The notes under the pieces: generated by a model
The model's database searches: none
Told to the model about the DNA's origin: nothing
What the model saw: only the letters and a program-made list of their open reading frames with translations
In this document: piece after piece, positions 4,941 through 9,272 of the stretch
Layout of the letters: every line of letters starts with the position of its first letter
How positions within the stretch are numbered: position 1 is the stretch's first letter
Origin: DATHVR01 sp035461175
GTDB lineage: Bacteria > Actinomycetota > Acidimicrobiia > Spongiisociales > ZC4RG35
Direction: 5' to 3'
Length of the DNA: 9,272 nt
Assembly (NCBI GenBank): GCA_035461175.1
Contig: DATHVR010000198.1
Location: 1-9,272 of the forward strand
Position numbers and translations under genes: made by a program

Positions 4941-6210
4941 TTGATTCGGCCCGCCGCACCGCGGCCGTCGCCAGGTGGGAAATACCGACCCCGTCGTAGG
5001 CCCATCCGGCCACGTCCAGCCCCTCGGGCAGGGTCCGGCGCAGCCGCTCCAGCATCCGTGTCCGTTCGCTGGTGAACTGGGGGATGCCGGGACGGTGGCG
5101 GACGACGTGGCTCATCTCGACCTCCGGCGACTCACCCAGGACCCGTTCCAGCTCGCTACGGACCCGACCTATCAGGTCGTCGTCCTCGAGATCGACCACG
5201 CCCGGATTGGTGGCGCCGCCCACGATCGCCTTGACCAGCCCCTTCCCGGGCGGAGCCCGGAAGGGGGCGTAGCTGGATTCGAACAGGAAGCCGAGGACGG
5301 CGAAGCCCTCGTCGGGCCCGACCAGGACCCCGATCGCCTCCGGGAGGGGTTGGGCCGTGCCGAGCCACACCACTGCCACTGCAGCCCAGGGATCGCCCGG
5401 CTCGATCTCGGGAGGATCGGCGAGGAGCTGGACGAGGGCGGAGGGAGGTATCGCCGCTACCACCCGGGACGCCTCCAGGGTGGAACCGGCACCGTGAAGC
5501 CGCCACCCGCTCCCCCGGCGCTCGATTCGCTCCACCGGCCAGGACCGCATCCAGGCGTCGCCGAGATCGGCCGCAACGGCCGCGGCCAGTCGGGACATAC
5601 CACCCCCGACGACGTGCGGCGCAGGGCGAGTCGCCGGGCTCCGACGCCGGGAAGCCAGAGCGCCTCGCAACAGCGAGCCCGAAGAACTCTCAGCGGCGAC
5701 CAGCATCGGCGCGACCGCTCTGGCAGCGAGTTGGGCGGGATCACCGGCGTGGACGCCGGCGGCCATGAACCAGGCGGCAAGACGCCCACCCTCCCGGCCC
5801 AGGCGGCGGACGAGCAGAGTCTCGAGTGACTCGTTCTCGGTCACCCCTCCTCTCACGAAGGGCTCGGCCAGGAGGCGCAGCTTCGCTCGGGGCGTAAGCA
5901 GAAGAGACGCCAGCAGGCGCGGTCCTGGCGCCAACGCCAGCGTGGAACCACGCCGATAGACGAGGCGACGGCTGGCCGCCGCCGGAACCACGTCGAGGCC
6001 AAGCCCAACGAGCAATGGCTCCAGATGCGGATGCGGCAGCATCACGGTCCCGGCGGCCGGCTCGAGAAAGTACCCGTGTCTTTCGATCGGAGTGGTGATT
6101 CCCCCCGGCTCGGCGCCGGCGTCCACTACCACTACCTGCTCTCCCCGCTGCCGGAGGGCACGGGCCGTGAACGCGCCGGCGATGCCTCCGCCGACGACCG
6201 CGACAGTCAT
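4915..6210 (-). CDS. hemY: Protoporphyrinogen/coproporphyrinogen oxidase (HemY-type)
   Basis: This 431-residue FAD-dependent oxidase carries out the six-electron oxidation of coproporphyrinogen III or protoporphyrinogen IX. In Actinobacteria the HemY type usually acts on coproporphyrinogen, so CgoX may be the better functional name. The FAD motif VAVVGGGIAG (residues 3-12) opens the protein, followed by VVDAGAEPGGITTPIERHGYFLEPAAGTV, split here only by description. The C-terminal FAD-contact region contains LDVAGWAYDGVGISH (398-412), and HRPGIPQF precedes it. Length is slightly short of the usual 450-470. The ATG at 6210 overlaps the hemE stop (ATGA), with GGAGG about 10 nt upstream. The last 26 bp are antisense to the rex 3' end. 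The family is diverse, so the substrate is inferred from the operon. Confidence 0.88.
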   Translation of the reverse strand: MTVAVVGGGIAGAFTARALRQRGEQVVVVDAGAEPGGITTPIERHGYFLEPAAGTVMLPHPHLEPLLVGLGLDVVPAAASRRLVYRRGSTLALAPGPRLLASLLLTPRAKLRLLAEPFVRGGVTENESLETLLVRRLGREGGRLAAWFMAAGVHAGDPAQLAARAVAPMLVAAESSSGSLLRGALASRRRSPATRPAPHVVGGGMSRLAAAVAADLGDAWMRSWPVERIERRGSGWRLHGAGSTLEASRVVAAIPPSALVQLLADPPEIEPGDPWAAVAVVWLGTAQPLPEAIGVLVGPDEGFAVLGFLFESSYAPFRAPPGKGLVKAIVGGATNPGVVDLEDDDLIGRVRSELERVLGESPEVEMSHVVRHRPGIPQFTSERTRMLERLRRTLPEGLDVAGWAYDGVGISHLATAAVRRAESISRGSGSS

Positions 6211-7196
6211 CGCCGGACAGCCTCCACCATCGCCGCCAAATTCTCCGGTGGAGTGTGCCGGTCGATCCCGTGACCCAGGTTGAAGACGTGCCCGGACCGT
6301 CCGCTCACCGATCCCAGCACTGCCTCGACCTCCCGGGCGATGGTGTCCGGGTCCGTCAGCAGCACCGCCGGGTCCAGGTTGCCCTGGATGGATTGGCCTC
6401 CGACCCGCCCCCAGGCCTCATCGAGCGGCAGTCGCCAGTCGACGCCGTAGCACTCCGCCCCTACTCCCGCCTGCAATTCCAGGGTGTGGGGTGAATGGGG
6501 GGCGAAATAGATGCGGGGTGCCGCCAGGCCGGCGAGGGCCTGCTGGGCGGCCGGAACCACGCGGTCGCCGAAGGTTGCTCGATCCAACACCCCGGCCCAT
6601 GAATCGAACAGTTGCACCACGTCCGCCCCGGCCTCCACCTGCATCTCGAGATAACGGTTCATCGACAGCGCCAGATTCTCGAGCGCCGCGCCGACCACGA
6701 CTGGATCGGAGTGCAGGGCGGCGCGGAGTGACACGAAGTCTTTGGAGCCGCCACCCTCGACGAGATAGGCCAGAAGGGTTACGGGTGCTCCGGCAAAGCC
6801 GATCACCGATGTAGCCGACGGTACCTCCGCCCGGACACGCCGGATCGTCTCGGCCACGAATCCGACCCGATCGGTGTCGAGCGGGCTCAGATTCGCCACT
6901 TCATCCAAACTGTGGGGACGCAACCTGGGTCCGGGAGCGAACTCCATCTCGACACCCATCGCCTCGAGCGGGGTCATGATGTCGGCGAAAATGACGGCCC
7001 CATCCATCGCGTACCGCTCGATGGGATGGAGCGTGATCTCCGCTGCCACCGCCGGAGTCGATACCGCCTGCTGGAAGTCGTACTTCTCGCGAAGGGCGCG
7101 GTACTCGGGGAGATAACGGCCCGCCTGGCGCATGACCCATACCGGCGTCCGGTCGGTGGGGCGGCCGGAGACCGCCTCGACCAGTGGGCGTCTCAT
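6207..7196 (-). CDS. hemE: Uroporphyrinogen decarboxylase
   Basis: This cytosolic enzyme removes four carboxyl groups from uroporphyrinogen III to give coproporphyrinogen III. The 329-residue protein has the first signature PVWVMRQAGRYLPEYR at 18-33 (Arg23 and Arg27 bind substrate carboxylates), Asp72 in IFADIMTP (the catalytic aspartate), the second signature GFAGAPVTLLAYLVEG at 133-148 with Tyr144, GVDWRLPL and QGNLDP in the C-terminal half, and FNLGHGI near residue 305 with the conserved histidine. Length is close to the usual 340-350. The start shares four bases (ATGA) with the hemL stop, and the stop does the same with hemY, so the three genes are translated as a coupled chain. Confidence 0.97.
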   Translation of the reverse strand: MRRPLVEAVSGRPTDRTPVWVMRQAGRYLPEYRALREKYDFQQAVSTPAVAAEITLHPIERYAMDGAVIFADIMTPLEAMGVEMEFAPGPRLRPHSLDEVANLSPLDTDRVGFVAETIRRVRAEVPSATSVIGFAGAPVTLLAYLVEGGGSKDFVSLRAALHSDPVVVGAALENLALSMNRYLEMQVEAGADVVQLFDSWAGVLDRATFGDRVVPAAQQALAGLAAPRIYFAPHSPHTLELQAGVGAECYGVDWRLPLDEAWGRVGGQSIQGNLDPAVLLTDPDTIAREVEAVLGSVSGRSGHVFNLGHGIDRHTPPENLAAMVEAVRR

Positions 7197-8449
7197 CGGG
7201 ACGCCTCGATCGCATCCGCCAGAGCTAACCCTGCCTCGTCGGCCACTTCGGCATGGGCCTCCATCAAGAACATCGCCTCGAATGGAGAGGGCGGCAGCAA
7301 CACCCCGCGTTCGAGGGCGGCAGCGAAGTAGCGACTGAAGCGCTCCCGGTCGAGGCTGGAAGCCTGATCGAAGTCGCTCACCGTCTCCGGCCCGAAGAAC
7401 ACCGTCATCATTGCCCCCACCCGCTGCACCGTTCCTTCTCCGGCCAGGGCTGTGGCCAGGCGCGCCTCGAGACCCGCCCCCACCTGCTCGAGTAGATCGT
7501 AGATGCCGGGGTTGTCGGCCAGGTGGCGGAGCCCCGCCAGACCGGCGGCAACGGCCAGCGGGTTACCGGCCAACGTTCCCGCCTGGTAGACGGGGCCGTC
7601 GGGAGCCACCATGCGCATGAGATCCTCGCGGCCACCGTACGCGGCCGCCGGGGTACCCGAAGCCACCACCTTGCCCAGGCACGTCAGGTCTCCTTCCACC
7701 CCGTACCGACCCTGGGCGCCGGCCGGTCCGACCCGAAAGCCGGTCATCACCTCGTCCATGATCAGCAAGGCGCCGTGGCGATCGCAGCGTTCCCGCAGCC
7801 CCTCCAGGAACCCCGGTGCTGGAGGCACCACACCCATGTTGCCTGCCACCGGCTCCACGATCACCGCCGCCATCTCGGCCTCGGCGAAGGCGGCATCGAC
7901 GGAATCGAGGTCGTTGTAGCGGGCAAGATGGGTGTCGGCCACGGTGGCGGGAGGAACCCCCGGACTGTCGGGCGTGCCCAGGGTGGCGGCACCGCTCCCC
8001 GCCCTGACCAGGAAGGGATCGGCGTGGCCGTGGTAGTTCCCCTCGAACTTGACGATTCCCGATCGGCCGGTGGCGGCCCGGGCCACCCGGATGGCCGAGG
8101 CGGTCGCCTCAGTGCCTGAATTGACCATCCGCACCACCTCGATCGAGGGAACCAGCTCCACGATCAGTTCGGCCAACTCGACCTCGGCAGTGGTCGGCAC
8201 CCCGAACGATGTCCCTCTCGAGGCCGCCTCCCGAATCGCTTCCACGATCACCGGATGGGCGTGCCCCAGGATCACCGCCCCCCAGGAGGCGATGAAGTCG
8301 ATGTAACGATCCCCCTCCTCGGAAACGAGATGGGGGCCCCGGGCCGAGGCGGCGAAAACGGGGTCCAATCCCACCGAACGGAAGGCACGAACGGGTGAGT
8401 TGACACCACCCGGCATCACAGCAAGCCCCCTCGAATACCAGTCGGTCAC
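7193..8449 (-). CDS. hemL: Glutamate-1-semialdehyde 2,1-aminomutase
   Basis: This PLP enzyme converts glutamate-1-semialdehyde to 5-aminolevulinate, so the organism uses the C5 (glutamyl-tRNA) route. With the GTG start at 8449 it is 418 residues. MPGGVNSPVRAF is at 12-23, VNSGTEATASAIRVARA at 109-125, FEGNYHGHADP at 135-145, LIMDEVMTGFRV at 229-240 (Asp232 contacts the pyridine nitrogen), LGKVVASGTPAAAYGG with PLP-binding Lys260, and VYQAGTLAGNPLA at 287-299. The GTG was chosen because 12 residues before PGGVNSP fits the family, whereas the ATG at 8515 would add 22 unrelated residues and overlap hemB by 29 nt. The GTG overlaps the stop of a 13-codon mini-ORF (GTGA) that begins at the hemB stop. 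Confidence 0.95.
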   Translation of the reverse strand: MTDWYSRGLAVMPGGVNSPVRAFRSVGLDPVFAASARGPHLVSEEGDRYIDFIASWGAVILGHAHPVIVEAIREAASRGTSFGVPTTAEVELAELIVELVPSIEVVRMVNSGTEATASAIRVARAATGRSGIVKFEGNYHGHADPFLVRAGSGAATLGTPDSPGVPPATVADTHLARYNDLDSVDAAFAEAEMAAVIVEPVAGNMGVVPPAPGFLEGLRERCDRHGALLIMDEVMTGFRVGPAGAQGRYGVEGDLTCLGKVVASGTPAAAYGGREDLMRMVAPDGPVYQAGTLAGNPLAVAAGLAGLRHLADNPGIYDLLEQVGAGLEARLATALAGEGTVQRVGAMMTVFFGPETVSDFDQASSLDRERFSRYFAAALERGVLLPPSPFEAMFLMEAHAEVADEAGLALADAIEASR

Positions 8450-8487
8450 GACCCACCACCCAGAACCCACCGCTCGGTACCGCCCAT
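8446..8487 (-). CDS. 13-codon mini-ORF bridging hemB and hemL (possible translational coupler)
   Basis: The sequence encodes MGGTERWVLGGGS and a stop. Its ATG shares one base with the hemB stop (TGATG), and its TGA shares bases with the hemL GTG (GTGA). A perfect GGAGG lies 5 nt before the ATG, the best Shine-Dalgarno in the haem operon, while hemL's own GTG has only a loose G-rich stretch upstream. The arrangement would hand ribosomes from hemB through the mini-ORF to hemL. The peptide resembles nothing recognised. The alternative is a one-base sequencing omission in the G-rich stretch 8450-8465, which would make this the true N-terminus of hemL. Confidence 0.45.
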   Translation of the reverse strand: MGGTERWVLGGGS

Positions 8488-9272
8488 CACCACCTCCGAC
8501 CCAACACCCGCGCAACCTCCAACGCGAAGTAGGTCAGGATGATGTCGGCGCCGGCTCGGGCGATTCCGGTCAGCGACTCGACCATCACTCCCTGGCGGTC
8601 CACCCATCCGTTGGCGGCGGCAGCCTCGATCAACGAGAATTCGCCCGAGACCTGGTAGGCGGCCACCGGTACGTCCACCTCCGAGCGGACCAGGGCGATG
8701 ATGTCCTGGTAAGGCCCGGCCGGTTTGACCATCACCATGTCGGCTCCCTCATCGAGGTCCCGCCGCACCTCGCCTAGCGCCTGACGCCGCGCCGAGGGGT
8801 CCATCTGATGGGAGCGCCGATCGCCGAAGGATGGAGCGGACTCGGCCGCCTCCCGAAATGGCCCGTAGTAGGCCGAGGCGTATTTGACGGCGTACGAGCA
8901 GATCGCCAACTCGGCGAATCCAGCATCGTCGAGGGCGGTGCGAATCGCTCCCACCCTCCCGTCCATCATGTCGGAGGGAGCGATTACATCGGCGCCGGCC
9001 TCGGCGTAGGTGACGGCGGCCCGGGCCAGCAGGGGCAGGCTGGCATCGTTGTCGACGACGCCCTCGGGTGTCAGGACACCGCAGTGCCCGTGGCTGGTGT
9101 ACTCGCACAGGCACACGTCCGTGATCACCACCAGCTCCGGCAGCTCGGCCTTGATGCGCCGCACCGCCCGCTGCACCACGCCGTCCTCGTCGTATCCCGC
9201 GGTGCCGGCCTCGTCCTTGTGCGCCGGCACGCCGAAGAGCAGCACCCCGCCCAGCCCCAGCCGCGCCGCCTC
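8487..9272 (-). CDS. hemB: Porphobilinogen synthase (delta-aminolevulinate dehydratase), 5' end outside window
   Basis: This enzyme condenses two 5-aminolevulinate molecules to porphobilinogen. The window holds the C-terminal 261 residues of a protein usually about 325 long; the frame is open to the right edge, beginning EAARLGLGGVLLFGVPAHKDE. The metal-site motif VCLCEYTSHGHCGVL has the three cysteines of the zinc-dependent type. Two active-site lysines are visible in YAVKYASAYYGPFREA and MVMVKPAGPYQDI, both of which form Schiff bases with substrate in this family. SDMMDGRVGAIR and AYQVSGEFSLIEAAA are further family segments. It is the first visible gene of the haem operon; hemA, hemC and hemD may lie further upstream. 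The GTG at 9245 is internal, not the start. Confidence 0.97.
   Translation of the reverse strand, partial: EAARLGLGGVLLFGVPAHKDEAGTAGYDEDGVVQRAVRRIKAELPELVVITDVCLCEYTSHGHCGVLTPEGVVDNDASLPLLARAAVTYAEAGADVIAPSDMMDGRVGAIRTALDDAGFAELAICSYAVKYASAYYGPFREAAESAPSFGDRRSHQMDPSARRQALGEVRRDLDEGADMVMVKPAGPYQDIIALVRSEVDVPVAAYQVSGEFSLIEAAAANGWVDRQGVMVESLTGIARAGADIILTYFALEVARVLGRRW
8493..8497 (-). promoter_or_regulatory. Strong Shine-Dalgarno (GGAGG) at the hemB 3' end
   Basis: GGAGG lies inside the last codons of hemB, 5 nt upstream of the ATG at 8487. That ATG opens the 13-codon mini-ORF and is not in frame with hemL, so the site decides whether the mini-ORF is translated. Confidence 0.6.

Noticed and set aside
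8450..8515. Upstream ATG at 8515 as the hemL start
   Set aside because: It would add 22 residues unlike any aminomutase N-terminus, overlap hemB by 29 nt and has no clear Shine-Dalgarno; the GTG at 8449 fits the family length.

Overview
The window is high-GC bacterial chromosome, read almost entirely on the minus strand. It looks like an actinobacterial genome, possibly an uncultured Acidimicrobiia-type lineage. This is inference from three things: the GC content, a MenJ-like geranylgeranyl reductase beside nuo, and start sites that look leaderless. It holds respiratory and haem-biosynthesis genes. No insertion sequence, CRISPR array, tRNA or rRNA was seen.

Layout: (1) 1-2013, minus: the start of a complex I operon, nuoA-nuoB-nuoC-nuoD, tightly coupled, with nuoD cut by the left edge. 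(2) 2014-2516: a 503-bp gap without a gene. From nuoA outward it holds a candidate leaderless nuoA promoter, a degenerate heptanucleotide repeat tract, a 46-bp near-perfect palindrome, and three tandem repeat copies (one of 89 bp, two of 106 bp). Each copy carries a canonical G-quadruplex motif on the nuo-sense strand, and two also carry a G/C hairpin. (3) 2517-3758, minus: a FAD-dependent geranylgeranyl-reductase-family protein, probably a menaquinone reductase. (4) 3759-3841: a divergent promoter region. (5) 3842-4940, plus: a phosphoribosyltransferase overlapping the NADH/NAD+-sensing repressor gene rex. (6) 4915-9272, minus: a haem operon transcribed hemB (5' end outside the window)-hemL-hemE-hemY, with 4-nt or mini-ORF couplings. 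Its last gene overlaps rex tail to tail by 26 bp.

The genes form a coherent redox neighbourhood. Complex I oxidises NADH and reduces menaquinone; the MenJ-like enzyme would tailor the menaquinone side chain; Rex senses NADH/NAD+; the hem genes make the haem precursor for cytochromes. The genes are ordinary families. The unexplained material is the repeat block between the reductase gene and nuoA, and a 13-codon mini-ORF with a strong Shine-Dalgarno sequence bridging hemB and hemL.
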